Shown piece after piece: positions 25,994 to 34,224 of a stretch of 64,000 nt of DNA (positions are counted from its first letter, which is position 1; each line of letters begins with the position of its first letter). The position numbers and the translations under genes were made by a program. Source of the DNA: Burkholderiaceae bacterium (GTDB lineage Bacteria > Pseudomonadota > Gammaproteobacteria > Burkholderiales > Burkholderiaceae_A); NCBI GenBank assembly GCA_018402635.1, contig JAGYIP010000005.1:248001-312000 (forward strand), in the 5' to 3' direction. The notes below the pieces were generated by a model. It was not told where the DNA came from and ran no database searches. It saw nothing but the letters and a program-made list of their open reading frames with translations.

Positions 25994-26609
25994 CGATCTG
26001 GATTTTTTCGAGCGCCTGTACTACCTAGGGATCGCGGCGACACACCCCGATCGACCTCAAGGAGTGGCGCAGTTCAGTCTTCAGAGCATTCGCCGGATGC
26101 TCCTTGCAAGGGGAATCTCTTGCAACACACACGATTCAATCGACCTGCGGTGTTCCCGGCTTTGGGAACCACTTCTTGCTGCGCTACCGTACGAGCTCGA
26201 ACTGCAATCCTCGCCCTGTCGACGTTGGATCTGGCTATGCTTCAAACAGCCCGGCAATGTTCTACTTGCTGGATCACAGACTGCAGAACAAAGCCTTGCG
26301 GCCATTCAGCAGCTCGCTGGACCTGTGGGTGAGACCATTCACTGGATTCCTGGCCTGCAGAGCCCTCGTGGCTTTCAACTTTCAATAACCCCTGAGATTG
26401 GTGGCTGCCTAAGCACCGAAATGAACGGACACTGGATTGGTCGGTGGTCAGCCTGGGGTAAGCCAGGTGTTTTCTTCTGGCTCGAGCGCGCAGTCATTCC
26501 GCACCCGTCTTCCAAGCCTGTGCTGGGGATGGCCATCTCAGGTGGAAACCCCGCCGTGACCATCCTCAAGCTCGAGGCTGGTGCTCCAAGCCAAGGATCG
26601 AACGTATGA
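25953..26609 (+). CDS. Hypothetical soluble protein, T6SS-linked
   Basis: A 218-aa product with no recognisable family, Trp-rich and without a signal peptide or membrane helix. It begins inside the preceding gene and ends with an ATGA overlap with the following 7TM-PAS gene, so it is the middle member of a tightly coupled trio. An HDSIDLRC..LW segment and several GxW motifs are visible but match nothing I know. No function is proposed. Confidence 0.6.
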   Translation: MPTLTQAAAHAPASDLDFFERLYYLGIAATHPDRPQGVAQFSLQSIRRMLLARGISCNTHDSIDLRCSRLWEPLLAALPYELELQSSPCRRWIWLCFKQPGNVLLAGSQTAEQSLAAIQQLAGPVGETIHWIPGLQSPRGFQLSITPEIGGCLSTEMNGHWIGRWSAWGKPGVFFWLERAVIPHPSSKPVLGMAISGGNPAVTILKLEAGAPSQGSNV

Positions 26610-28093
26610 GTCTTGTTCTCGGCTTCTTTATTTGTATCGTCCTATTTCAATGTCTTGCGGCCTACCTTGAACTGCGCCCTTACCTGCGGGGGCCCTGGCA
26701 TCAGTCGGTCATGAGGGTCTTTGTCACCTTGGGCATCTGGACTCTACTCGGCCTCATCATCCCTGTTTACTTAGTCAGTAATTTGCATGCGGACTCGGGG
26801 CTAAGCGAGGTTATTGCCTCCACAGCAGCCCTGCTCTCCTTTGAGTTTCTCGCCCTGATGGCCATAGGCCTTGGCATTGCTAAGGTATCGGGACCAGGCT
26901 TGAGACTTGGTGGACTGCTCTCGCTCGCAGCCTGGCTTAGCCTACTGATGCTTCAGATACTACTCATTCATCAGAGTCATACCGCGTTGGCTGCTGTCGC
27001 CGGACTGCTTGCCCTAATGGTGTCGGTCATGGCTCTTGCGTTTGAGCTCATCTACAGCCTGCCGAGGAGCGCAGCCAGTGGGACCCCAACACCAACAGGT
27101 CATCTACGAATTGCGCTTGGCCTGACCGCATTTGTCTACTTTTTATTGCTCTCGGGTCTTCAAATTTCCACGCTCTCTTTTGATCATTGGCTCGCAAGCC
27201 AACCGGCGCAGGACTTTGCCCGGCTGGAGGCCTTTTTGGCATTGCCAAGCCCCATTGAACCCTTGCTCCCTGCGCTTCTTCTTGCCTGGTTGCTGAGCAA
27301 GTTGCTTCTTACAGGCTTACTTATTCGGCTGGAGATACAGCACATGAACTGCCTTAAAAGGCGGGTCGATGAGAACCTTGTGGAGCAAAGTAACCAGATC
27401 ATTCGACCCTATCAAATGACCGCCCAGGCACTCTTTCATCTGCCCACTCCCATCCTGCTGATTAACCGTACTGATCAAGAGCTGGTCTATGCAAATGGCT
27501 TGGCCCGAACCCTTCTAAGCGATGCAAGACTTACCCGTCAGCCGCTCACCACCATTTTTCTTTCCATTGTTCCAATGGGGGCCAACCGGACCATGGCCCT
27601 CTTTCTTCATCCCAACCTCACGGTCGGGCTGTTTCGACTTGAGCCAATTCAAACGCCAGGTGTCAGTGGACTGAGTCAGATGTTGCTTCTCCATCGAGAG
27701 GAGCTTGACACCATGCAGCTAAGCCATTGGCTTATAACAAGCCGTCTCGATCCCCCTGGCTTTGGCGCCTGCCTCTTAAACTCCAAGTTCTCTATTCTTG
27801 CGATCTCAGAGGGCTGGGAGAGCATATTCGGTCGATACGACTCTTACTTTGGCTCTGGATTAATCTGGGACCGTCTTAGGAGCTTCACCGACCGAATGAG
27901 CGATGTGCTCGCCCTCGAAGAAAAAATAGGGCGTGAAAGCTGCGTCTCCCAACTGCTTACGGACCCGACTGGCAGGGAGATGAAAGTGACCATGCAACTG
28001 CTTATAAGTCCCGATGGCAGCCCCGCCTATCATGTCGTTGTCCTGCTTACGTCGGAGGCCAATGCAAGGAATCAGCTTCATCGGATAGACTAA
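26606..28093 (+). CDS. 7TM membrane sensor with PAS-like domains, no kinase domain
   Basis: A 495-aa protein. The first 250 residues contain seven predicted membrane helices (first at about 2-22, last at about 220-243), like the N-terminal 7TM module of some histidine kinases. A short linker helix follows, then two PAS-like units (about 265-365, starting ALFHLPTPILLINR, and about 375-490, starting GACLLNSKFSILAIS). There is no histidine phosphoacceptor, ATPase domain, GGDEF or methyl-accepting domain after them. It may sense a ligand and pass the signal by protein contact, perhaps to the separate kinase encoded 0.9 kb downstream. Family identity is uncertain. Confidence 0.7.
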   Translation: MSLVLGFFICIVLFQCLAAYLELRPYLRGPWHQSVMRVFVTLGIWTLLGLIIPVYLVSNLHADSGLSEVIASTAALLSFEFLALMAIGLGIAKVSGPGLRLGGLLSLAAWLSLLMLQILLIHQSHTALAAVAGLLALMVSVMALAFELIYSLPRSAASGTPTPTGHLRIALGLTAFVYFLLLSGLQISTLSFDHWLASQPAQDFARLEAFLALPSPIEPLLPALLLAWLLSKLLLTGLLIRLEIQHMNCLKRRVDENLVEQSNQIIRPYQMTAQALFHLPTPILLINRTDQELVYANGLARTLLSDARLTRQPLTTIFLSIVPMGANRTMALFLHPNLTVGLFRLEPIQTPGVSGLSQMLLLHREELDTMQLSHWLITSRLDPPGFGACLLNSKFSILAISEGWESIFGRYDSYFGSGLIWDRLRSFTDRMSDVLALEEKIGRESCVSQLLTDPTGREMKVTMQLLISPDGSPAYHVVVLLTSEANARNQLHRID

Positions 28094-28100
28094 AGGTTAT

Positions 28101-28307
28101 ATGAACCTCCGTCATTCCAGACAGATCGAGATCAATCGCCTGCAGTGGGCAGACCAGGCCCTTGGCAGTCTGTCTGTTCTACAAGACCTCGAGGCAGTTG
28201 AAGTCACCGTACCCATTCGAGAGTCGTGCCCCGCCTCAATCCTCTTTGCCTCACTGCTCGTATGTCTTGGAAGTGTTGCTGGCTTTTTCATAACCTTGCA
28301 ACTCTAG
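28101..28307 (+). CDS. Small tail-anchored membrane protein, unknown
   Basis: A 68-aa product with a soluble N-terminal part and one C-terminal membrane helix (about residues 46-66, SILFASLLVCLGSVAGFFITL). It lies 7 bases after the 7TM-PAS gene and 7 bases before the response-regulator gene, so it belongs to the same transcript. No family is recognised. Confidence 0.6.
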   Translation: MNLRHSRQIEINRLQWADQALGSLSVLQDLEAVEVTVPIRESCPASILFASLLVCLGSVAGFFITLQL

Positions 28308-28314
28308 AGGCGGG

Positions 28315-29016
28315 ATGGGTGAGGCAATGACCAAAGTCAAGCCTGAGGCTTCAACGAATCGATTGCCGGGATCGTCACAGGCTATTGTTCTGGTCGATGA
28401 CCACCCTTTGATACGTCATGGCCTAGCCGCAGCCATCCAGGCACGATTTCCTGGCTTAAATCTCGCACTTTCCTCAACGGCTGAAGAGGGCTTAATTCTT
28501 GCGCGAAAGATACTGGCCTGGCCTGAACCAACAAGACTGCTCGTCTTGCTTGATCTCTCCCTTCCTGGCTTAAGTGGTCTGTCAGCAATCCAGAACTTTC
28601 GCGACCTGGCGGGCCCCATCACAATCATCACGCTCTCAGGTAACGATGAAGACCTGCGCGTGGGAGCTTGTCTTGGCTCGGGGGCAGACGCCTTCGTAAG
28701 TAAGGCAGCACCCGTCGACATGCTCTTAGATGTCGTTGAACAATCGCTCAGTACAAGCCTGAAGTCTGGCACCTGGTTGTCGGCCTGCGGCTTTCGAGAT
28801 AGTTCCACCATACAACGCCTTAAACTTACGGGCCGTCAGCTTCAAGTGCTTCTAATGATCTGCAGTGGCGCAAGCAATCGAGATATTGCGAACGACCTTG
28901 AGATCACAGAGATCACAGCAAAAACGCATGTCAGTGGGGTGTTTAAAGCGCTGGGCGTCGCAAGTCGGACACAGGCTATTTTGATGGCTCAGCAACTGGG
29001 CTTAGTGACGACTTAA
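28315..29016 (+). CDS. LuxR/NarL-type response regulator
   Basis: A 233-aa regulator. The receiver has the acidic pair in VLVDDHP (D28, D29), the phosphoacceptor D80 (LLDLSLPGLSG) and K130 (FVSKAAP). The C-terminal helix-turn-helix (about 168-228) shows the LTGRQLQVLLMI and NDLEITEITAKTHVSGVFKALGV signature. Its 3' end overlaps that of the histidine kinase on the other strand by 41 bp. With the kinase it probably forms a two-component system controlling this T6SS, and it is the best candidate to bind the local palindromes. Confidence 0.88.
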   Translation: MGEAMTKVKPEASTNRLPGSSQAIVLVDDHPLIRHGLAAAIQARFPGLNLALSSTAEEGLILARKILAWPEPTRLLVLLDLSLPGLSGLSAIQNFRDLAGPITIITLSGNDEDLRVGACLGSGADAFVSKAAPVDMLLDVVEQSLSTSLKSGTWLSACGFRDSSTIQRLKLTGRQLQVLLMICSGASNRDIANDLEITEITAKTHVSGVFKALGVASRTQAILMAQQLGLVTT

Positions 29017-30460
29017 TCGGCTCGGTCTGCAGACGCAGAGTGGCCGCCTTAAGTTTCTTAAGCGTAAAAGGTGGAGCAATCTGAATAACGGAGCTGTCCT
29101 CATCCCAGGCTCTGGTTGGTTCACGCCTTAAGGCGAGGTCGAGTACCGGAAGTTCTTCGTTAAATTCGTCTCTCAGGCGGGCAATCGCGGACTCAACACC
29201 CTGACCTTCACCACTAACGATCACAATAAAAAGGGGGGAATCCTTCAAGCCCTCAAGCTGCGTAACCCGAAGAGACCCATCCATTGAATCAATGATGCCG
29301 TAGCCCTCCGCCTTCAATGCAAGCCGAAAGGCTTCGAGGGTCGCATCGGTCTTGGCATCAAGACCGACCGATGCAGGCTGGACCCAGACAATGAACTTGT
29401 CTTGAAGGCTCGAGCGCTTGGGGTAGGGCTCGTTAGGGTTCATTGCGGCCTGAACTGCTGCAGCCTCAGAGGGCGGACAGACGGGCAGATCGAGAAAAAA
29501 GCCTGAGCCATGGGCTAAATGACTGCTCACCCCAAGACGAGCGCCAATGCTCGAGGCAAGTTGGCGCGAGATCAATAAGCCCAGCCCAGACCCCTTAGCA
29601 TTAGGTAGAACATAAGAGGGTATCGACGAGCGAAAGCCTTGGCGAAGTCTCTTGCGAACCTCAGCAGTCATACCCATGCCGTTGTCGAGAACGGCTACAC
29701 GGCAAGTGGTTTGCCTTGACCGAATGGTCAGTCGAATACGACGACCATCCGCATGTCGAAGTGCGTTGATTAATAAATTCCGAAGAATACGCCCAAGTAA
29801 TCTTGGATCAGTGCTTACACAGGTGTCCTGCGGCTGCCAGCAATAGAGCTGCACCTCACTATGGAAGCTCTTGGCCAAAGGCCGCAGCTGCTCTACAAAG
29901 TCTCGACAAAACGCCTCAATTTCAAGAACCTCATGCCGGGGGCTTATGCTGTTGTTAGCGAGTCGCTCCGTATCAAGAGCGCTTTCAACCAGTTCATTGG
30001 CGATCTGAAGGCAGGCGGAGATTCCACTTAGGCCATCGCCCACACCCTGCCCCTCAGAGCCAAAACCCTGCTGGTCTTCGAGGCGTTCGGAGAGCATCGA
30101 CCTGTGAGCGGCAATGGCCTGCAAAGGCTGCCTTAGATCGTGACTGAAGGATATAAGGAGCTGGCCCTGGGCCAGACGACGCTGAGTCTCCTCCTCAAGA
30201 CTGGCCTGCAGTTTCTGAACTTGTATGGCCAAGGCACGGTTTTCTTCGGCCAGTCGGTCAAGCGATCGCAGACGCCGGACCGCAACTGCAATCCAGACGC
30301 CAAAACCTACAGTCAGCGTAAAAAGAAGCCCTGCAACCTGCCAGGACGGAAAAACCAGAGGGTGTTGCTCATCACAAAATAATACTTTAGTATCTGTTTT
30401 TACGCCATTGGCCTTGAACACAACGTACATGCCCGAGACCACTTCACCTATTGGATTCAC
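28976..30460 (-). CDS. Histidine kinase with degenerate C-terminal receiver
   Basis: A 494-aa protein when started at GTG 30460 (ATG 30430 is an alternative; both overlap the divergent gene). One membrane helix (about 40-61) leads to a coiled coil and a HisKA box (SFSHDLRQPLQAIAAHR, phospho-His). The ATPase domain has the N box (LLINALRHADG), DNGMGM and GSGLGLLISRQLA. The last 130 residues look like a receiver but lack the acidic pair and the phosphoacceptor Asp, so this part cannot be phosphorylated in the usual way. It lies tail to tail with the response-regulator gene. Start uncertain. Confidence 0.85.
   Translation of the reverse strand: MNPIGEVVSGMYVVFKANGVKTDTKVLFCDEQHPLVFPSWQVAGLLFTLTVGFGVWIAVAVRRLRSLDRLAEENRALAIQVQKLQASLEEETQRRLAQGQLLISFSHDLRQPLQAIAAHRSMLSERLEDQQGFGSEGQGVGDGLSGISACLQIANELVESALDTERLANNSISPRHEVLEIEAFCRDFVEQLRPLAKSFHSEVQLYCWQPQDTCVSTDPRLLGRILRNLLINALRHADGRRIRLTIRSRQTTCRVAVLDNGMGMTAEVRKRLRQGFRSSIPSYVLPNAKGSGLGLLISRQLASSIGARLGVSSHLAHGSGFFLDLPVCPPSEAAAVQAAMNPNEPYPKRSSLQDKFIVWVQPASVGLDAKTDATLEAFRLALKAEGYGIIDSMDGSLRVTQLEGLKDSPLFIVIVSGEGQGVESAIARLRDEFNEELPVLDLALRREPTRAWDEDSSVIQIAPPFTLKKLKAATLRLQTEPIKSSLSPVAEPSK
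30382..30393. promoter_or_regulatory. ATACT-TT-AGTAT palindrome, site 2
   Basis: A perfect palindrome ATACT-TT-AGTAT, the same core as sites 1 and 3. It stands 35 bases upstream of the plus-strand ATG at 30429 and inside the annotated 5' part of the divergent kinase gene. TATTAT on the minus strand at its left edge is a good -10 sequence, so it may control both directions. Confidence 0.55.
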
Positions 30461-31028
30461 CGGCGCCCAGCCAACCGGACCAGACCAGGCGCCAGGTTCC
30501 AGTGCCCGTTCAATACGACGCCCCGACCTGCGCGTCTACGCGGAGTATGCGCGACAAACCCAAGGCGACAGCCCTAGAGCGTCTTTAAACCCGTCAGAGA
30601 GATCGCAAAAGTCCCCACCTGAACCTCGCCAGCGCACTCGCTCCATCAATCAAATTGTTGATGAATCGCTCGCCGCCTTAAATCAAGACGATGAGGAGTC
30701 AACCGCTACGGCACAAGGCTTGGCCGAGCTTGCCGACGAGCTACGAGGTCTCTTCCTCCAACTCTCTGAATCACCCTCTGAAAGCGGAGGCAGTTCATGG
30801 GAGTCCATTGCCGAGCTTCTTAATGACATCTCTGCCAAGGTCGACCGACGGGCGTCACTTCAGTCCGAGTTAAGAATGGTTCAAAGCTCAATTGAGGGAT
30901 CAAAGCAGAGGCTCTTGGAGGAGATTAAATCGATGTCGGTTCTTGAACAAGAGCGGTTGGCAACCATTCAGGCGCGCAGCAAGATGGTGGCTGAGCTTGC
31001 AGAGCGTGTTGTACAAAAACTAAGATGA
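30429..31028 (+). CDS. Coiled-coil protein, unknown, upstream of tssB
   Basis: A 199-aa soluble product. The N-terminal 75 residues are Pro/Arg/Ser-rich and probably disordered. The C-terminal part (about 80-199) is strongly helical, with acidic then mixed-charge heptads typical of a coiled coil. No family is recognised. The ATG at 30429 is chosen because the longer reading would run through the palindrome and deep into the kinase gene. It ends 70 bp before tssB, with another palindrome between, so it looks like part of the T6SS regulon. Confidence 0.65.
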   Translation: MPETTSPIGFTGAQPTGPDQAPGSSARSIRRPDLRVYAEYARQTQGDSPRASLNPSERSQKSPPEPRQRTRSINQIVDESLAALNQDDEESTATAQGLAELADELRGLFLQLSESPSESGGSSWESIAELLNDISAKVDRRASLQSELRMVQSSIEGSKQRLLEEIKSMSVLEQERLATIQARSKMVAELAERVVQKLR

Positions 31029-31046
31029 ATAAAAAATAGTAGATTT

Positions 31047-31060
31047 CATACTAAAGTATG
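31047..31060. promoter_or_regulatory. CATACT-AA-AGTATG palindrome, site 3 (tssB promoter)
   Basis: A perfect 14-base palindrome 38 bases upstream of tssB. TATGAT (31057-31062) at its right end matches a -10 hexamer well, while the -35 position (about 31034-31039, AAATAG) is poor, so the promoter probably needs an activator, or the palindrome is the site where a repressor blocks the -10 region. Confidence 0.6.
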
Positions 31061-31098
31061 ATATAAAACCGAGCAGGGTCTTCTTTAAGGAGTAGCAA

Positions 31099-31599
31099 AT
31101 GGCTGAAAGTTTACAAAAATGGGTGGGACGTAACCGCCCCCCGCGTGTGCAGATTACCTATGACGTGGAAATTGGTGATGCCGTCGAAAAAAAGGAACTG
31201 CCCTTTGTTATGGGCGTTCTCGCCGACCTTGCGGGCCATCCGAGTGAGGCCCCGCCAAAGCTGAAAGACCGTCGTTTTGTCGAGATCGATCGTGACAACT
31301 TCAATCAGATTATGGAAAAGATTAGCCCCCGACTCGATCTCTCTGTCGACGATCGATTAAAAGGCGAGGGCCAGATCAAGGTGGAACTGAACTTCAAACA
31401 GTTCTCCGATTTCCATCCAGAGGCAATTGTTGAGCAAGTCCCCAGGCTAGCCAAACTTCTTGAGGCCCGAACGCAACTTCGCGACCTGCTCTCAAAGCTC
31501 GACGGCAACGATGAGCTTAACGAGTTGCTTGCCCTGGTTGCAATCGACCACGATGAACTCAAGAAGCTTGCTCCCCCGGCTGAGACACCCGCTGAATAG
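31099..31599 (+). CDS. tssB: T6SS sheath small subunit TssB (VipA)
   Basis: A 166-aa contractile-sheath protein. The N-terminal VGRNRPPRVQITYDVE and ELPFVMGVLADLAG and the central RRFVEIDRDNFNQIM are typical of the family. It assembles with TssC around the Hcp tube in the cytoplasm. A TAAGGAG site precedes the ATG. It is the first core gene of the T6SS operon and its promoter carries palindrome site 3. Confidence 0.95.
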   Translation: MAESLQKWVGRNRPPRVQITYDVEIGDAVEKKELPFVMGVLADLAGHPSEAPPKLKDRRFVEIDRDNFNQIMEKISPRLDLSVDDRLKGEGQIKVELNFKQFSDFHPEAIVEQVPRLAKLLEARTQLRDLLSKLDGNDELNELLALVAIDHDELKKLAPPAETPAE

Positions 31600-31646
31600 C
31601 CGCCAGCTCATACCCCAACCCTTAACTTGACTATTTGGTGATCAAC

Positions 31647-33134
31647 ATGGCAGACAATCAGGAAACTCAAACCGCGAACGCCGAGGGATCCGAAAACCTT
31701 GAGCTCTTAGACCGGATTATTTCAGAAGGTGGTATGGCCAACGAGCCCTCGCAGGTTGGTTATGCCAAAGTAATGCTAGGCACCCTGGCCAGTGAACTGC
31801 TTGATGAGGGTATGACCTTCAGTCCAGATAAGGGCCTGGTTGCCACCATTAATGAGCGGGTGGCAGAGATCGACCAGATACTTACCGATCAGCTAAATGC
31901 CATCATGCATCACCCCGACTTCCAGTCGCTTGAAGGGTCCTGGCAGGGTCTAAAAGATCTTGTCTTCGGATCAGAGACATCCGGCCGTCTCAAGATTCGG
32001 CTTATGGTTGCCTCAAAGAAAGAGCTGCTCACCGACCTCGAGTCGGCTGTCGATTACGACATGAGTGTGCTCTTCAAGAAAGTCTACGAAGAGGAATACG
32101 GCACCTTTGGCGGAAATCCGTTTTCCATGCTTCTTGGCGATTACTACTTTGGCCGACACCCGCAAGATGTCGCCCTGCTTGAGAGGATCTCAAAAGTGGC
32201 TGCGGCAGCGCATGCTCCGTTCATTGCCGCCCCGTCGCCTGCCCTCTTCGATATGAAGTCTTTTACAGACATCGGTACCCCGCGCGATTTCTCAAAGATC
32301 TTTGAGAGCGCCGAACTGGTGGCTTGGAACAGCTTTCGGGAGTCTGAAGATTCTCGATATATTGCGCTTGCTCTTCCCAGATATGCCTCAAGACTGCCTT
32401 ACGGCGCTGCCACTCGGCCCATTGACAAGTTTGCATTTGAAGAAGATGTAAATGGCAAAGATCACACGAAGTACCTGTGGACGAATTCAGCCTACTTGCT
32501 TGGTCTACGTATCACGGAGGCCTTTGCAAAATACGGCTGGACCACAGCCATTAGGGGTGTCGAAGGCGGTGGCAAGGTTGAAGGCATGACCGCCCACACC
32601 TTCCAGACCGATGAGGGCGATATTGTTCTGAAATGCCCAACCGAGGTCACCATTACAGACCGCCGTGAGAAAGAACTTAACGACCTTGGTTTTATTTGTA
32701 TCGTTAATGCCAAAGGCAACAACACAGCGACATTCTTCGGTGGCCAGACAGCCAACAAGCCAAAGGTTTATGACAAAGACGCTGCAAATGCCAATGCCCA
32801 GTTATCGGCAAGGCTTCCCTATATGCTTGCTGCATCCCGGTTCTCGCACTATGTCAAGGTTATTATTCGGGACAAAATTGGCAGCTTCCAGACCAAGGAC
32901 TCCATTCAGACTTACCTGAATAACTGGATATCAGCCTATGTCTGCCTAGACCCCGCAGCCTCGCAAACAACAAAGGCGAAGCTGCCCTTAGCCAACGCCC
33001 GCATCGATGTCTCAGAGATTGCAGGAAAGCCAGGCGCCTACCAGGCCGTCATCTTTGTGCGACCCCATTTTCAAATGGAAGAACTCAAGGCCTCCATTCG
33101 TATGGTCGCCGAACTACCAGCGCCTGCGGCCTAA
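31647..33134 (+). CDS. tssC: T6SS sheath large subunit TssC (VipB)
   Basis: A 495-aa sheath protein. Landmarks are the HPDFQSLEGSWQGL motif, NPFSMLLGDYYFG and, towards the C-terminus, HYVKVIIRDKIG and the conserved PGAYQAVIFVRPHFQMEEL end. The ATG at 31647 is preferred over in-frame TTG 31635 and GTG 31638. It follows tssB by 47 bp. Intact. Confidence 0.96.
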   Translation: MADNQETQTANAEGSENLELLDRIISEGGMANEPSQVGYAKVMLGTLASELLDEGMTFSPDKGLVATINERVAEIDQILTDQLNAIMHHPDFQSLEGSWQGLKDLVFGSETSGRLKIRLMVASKKELLTDLESAVDYDMSVLFKKVYEEEYGTFGGNPFSMLLGDYYFGRHPQDVALLERISKVAAAAHAPFIAAPSPALFDMKSFTDIGTPRDFSKIFESAELVAWNSFRESEDSRYIALALPRYASRLPYGAATRPIDKFAFEEDVNGKDHTKYLWTNSAYLLGLRITEAFAKYGWTTAIRGVEGGGKVEGMTAHTFQTDEGDIVLKCPTEVTITDRREKELNDLGFICIVNAKGNNTATFFGGQTANKPKVYDKDAANANAQLSARLPYMLAASRFSHYVKVIIRDKIGSFQTKDSIQTYLNNWISAYVCLDPAASQTTKAKLPLANARIDVSEIAGKPGAYQAVIFVRPHFQMEELKASIRMVAELPAPAA

Positions 33135-33203
33135 GCACTTTGGAATAAAGGCCTTTAGGTTGGCACACCCAAAACCATTACTTGTCATCTGAAAGACGAA
33201 CCC

Positions 33204-33725
33204 ATGAATACAAAGACCGTCAATACCAGTGGTGATCTGTACGTTCTTACCATTCCCGATGTCCCAGGAAACGATCAATTAGGCTTTGCTGATATTGCCA
33301 AAGGCATTATTTGTGAGTCTTGGCATATCGGTGCCACCCTTCCTATGCAGCTCGATATGGCCAATTCCGAGCGTACGGCCGGGCGTGTGCAAGTCTCTGA
33401 CATGATGATTCGAAAAATGTCCGACCTCTCAACCTGTAAGCTCTGGCAGGCCTGTACTGCAGGAATGTCATTCGCAGAGGTTCGGCTGCGCGTCGGACGA
33501 ACAGGCGCAAGCGACTATTCGCCTCTTATGGAGTGGGTTATGACAAATGCCATGATCTCCTCCATCAAAACCATCGGCAGCGGTGAGGGTGGACTCCCCA
33601 TTGATGAATTCAACATCAGCTTTACGTCCATCGAGATGACCTACTCGCAGCAAGGCCTTGATGCAGCCGTACTTGGTGGAACCGCCTTCAATTGGGATCT
33701 CGCAACCAATGGCCCTCTAAGCTAA
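33204..33725 (+). CDS. hcp: T6SS tube protein Hcp (TssD)
   Basis: A 173-aa Hcp1-family protein that stacks as hexameric rings to form the expelled tube. Sequence features include DIAKGIICESWHIGAT near the N-terminus, the GRVQVSDMMIRKMSD strand region and the C-terminal SFTSIEMTYSQQ. No extra effector domain is attached. It lies between tssC and tssE with 69-bp and 49-bp gaps, enough for its own translation control. Confidence 0.93.
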   Translation: MNTKTVNTSGDLYVLTIPDVPGNDQLGFADIAKGIICESWHIGATLPMQLDMANSERTAGRVQVSDMMIRKMSDLSTCKLWQACTAGMSFAEVRLRVGRTGASDYSPLMEWVMTNAMISSIKTIGSGEGGLPIDEFNISFTSIEMTYSQQGLDAAVLGGTAFNWDLATNGPLS

Positions 33726-33774
33726 AGCAGGCCCCCACAAGACACGCTAATGCTTTTAGATAAGGGGGCTCGCT

Positions 33775-34224
33775 ATGGCTCAACTCTCCCACGGAGGGAA
33801 CACACCATTATTTGACCGGCTTAGCCTAAAAGGGTTTGTTTCCCCCGCCGGCCAGTCGGCAGAGGCACGTCTCTTAGACATTGAGGCTTCCATTTATAAA
33901 GAGCTTCAATCATTAACCTTAAGTCGGTCTCGATTAAGCATCGAGCAGTTTCTTAAGACCGCCAGACTTACCGTACTTGACTGGGGGCTTCCCGATCTGA
34001 CGGGCTTGTCGGCAGAGCGCTCGGAAGACCGTGATCTCTGCGCGCGTGTCGTTGTGCGTGCCATCGAGGCGTTTGAGCCAAGGCTTTCCAAGCCAACCGT
34101 CGAGATTGCCGCCTTTCGGCAAGGCCGCGATATTTGTCGCTTTAGCCTTGCTGCTGAGCTGCGTTTAGGAACAATTCGCGAGAGACTTATTTTTAACCTA
34201 GGGATTGATGGCGATGCAGTCTGA
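33775..34224 (+). CDS. tssE: T6SS baseplate protein TssE (gp25-like)
   Basis: A 149-aa protein of the phage gp25 lysozyme-like family. A LFDRLSLKGF segment opens it and the core VLDWGLPDLTGLS is the family signature. It belongs to the cytoplasmic baseplate together with TssF, TssG and TssK. Its 3' end overlaps tssF by 17 bases. Confidence 0.9.
   Translation: MAQLSHGGNTPLFDRLSLKGFVSPAGQSAEARLLDIEASIYKELQSLTLSRSRLSIEQFLKTARLTVLDWGLPDLTGLSAERSEDRDLCARVVVRAIEAFEPRLSKPTVEIAAFRQGRDICRFSLAAELRLGTIRERLIFNLGIDGDAV

Noticed and set aside
30225-30428. Longer form of the coiled-coil gene before tssB
   Set aside because: It would lie antisense to the kinase coding region and span the palindrome. ATG 30429 is the sensible start.
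33146-33157. Perfect 12-base palindrome TAAAGGCCTTTA between tssC and hcp
   Set aside because: Single copy, no T tract for a terminator, and no related copies near other promoters. Possible but unsupported.
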